A stretch of DNA of 64,000 nucleotides from Enoplolaimus lenunculus (lineage: Eukaryota > Nematoda > Enoplea > Enoplida > Thoracostomopsidae): NCBI GenBank assembly GCA_030248215.1, contig JASANG010002767.1, forward strand, positions 62,001 through 126,000, read 5' to 3'. The notes under the pieces are model-generated. The model had not been told where the DNA came from, ran no database searches, and saw only the letters and a list, made by a program, of their open reading frames with translations. A program made the position numbers and the translations under genes. This document shows positions 63,751-64,000 of this stretch, piece by piece; position 1 is the first letter of the stretch; every line of letters begins with the position of its first letter.

Positions 63751-64000
63751 GCAAATTTAAGCAACATCGAAAAATTCAACGTATATCAGAGTAAAATTCT
63801 TCAGGTTGTATAAACCTATTGTTTATTTCCTTAATAAATTAAAGCATTAATTGTTTTTAAAACTTTAACTTAAGTTAAAACAATTTTGTAAGCTTTAAAA
63901 AATATGAAACTGTCACATTTTAAAGAAGCAACGAGAAATTAAACTTGAATTTTAGCGTGTAAACTACAATCTGAACGAGGAATTAAACTTGAATTTTAGC
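63751..64000. other. AT-rich window edge
   Basis: A 21-base phrase (AATTAAACTTGAATTTTAGC with one more base) occurs twice, about 40 bp apart, at the very end (63937-63957 and 63980-64000). This may be the start of a tandem repeat that continues outside the window. Confidence 0.4.

Overview
The window is a gene-sparse, repeat-dense piece of animal nuclear DNA, most probably from a nematode. Genes have many GT-AG introns. The genes recognised (USP12/46 deubiquitinase, a TWIK-type two-pore K+ channel, tandem type II FkbM-fold methyltransferases, mitochondrial bS6m/MRPS6) fit a nematode, and TTAGGC, the nematode telomere repeat, is scattered through the window inside small transposons. The species cannot be named from the sequence.

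Genes, left to right. 119-382 (-) is a first coding exon running towards the window edge. 1767-2068 (-) and 3356-3553 (+) are probable terminal exons of unknown genes. 12645-13757 (+) is an uninterrupted ionotropic-receptor-like gene whose stop codon lies inside a transposon end. 16652-20674 (-) is the complete three-exon MRPS6 gene, with a 2.3-kb long-inverted-repeat element in intron 1. 20990-21243 (+) is an exon of a small membrane protein, probably divergent from MRPS6. 22092-29204 (+) is a complete 11-exon USP46/USP12 gene (413 aa). 34161-38774 (-) is a K2P channel, complete except possibly at its N-terminus. 46346-46567 (+), 47041-47191 (-) and 48792-49026 (+) are unassigned exon candidates. 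53068-55077 (-) and 59453-61328 (-) are tandem, complete two-exon FkbM-like membrane methyltransferases. One tRNA-like gene sits at 1037-1108 (-).

Most of the rest is small non-autonomous terminal-inverted-repeat DNA elements of at least eight families. The dominant one (about 20 copies, usually 120-250 bp) begins GGCC(C/A)ATGTA, leaves 8-bp target duplications in the clearest copies, and carries TTAGGC telomere-like repeats in its middle. Others are a palindromic GAGTCAAATTGACTC family with CACTGCAAAAAA ends; a TTAA-flanked piggyBac-like family with a tRNA-like core; a TGTAGTGACCCGAATAAG family; hAT-like CAGGGTGCAACCGG foldbacks; and a GGGCC(C/T)GTAGCC family. Minisatellites of 33, 34 and about 62 bp, a 310-bp tandem duplication and a perfect 92-bp inverted repeat 1.8 kb apart add to this.

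The genes do not form a pathway; they look like independent single-copy loci plus one tandem pair. The most interesting signals are the telomere-repeat elements, the TTAA elements with a tRNA-like core, the transposon-derived stop codon of the receptor gene, and the unequal divergence of the FkbM pair, which suggests gene conversion.
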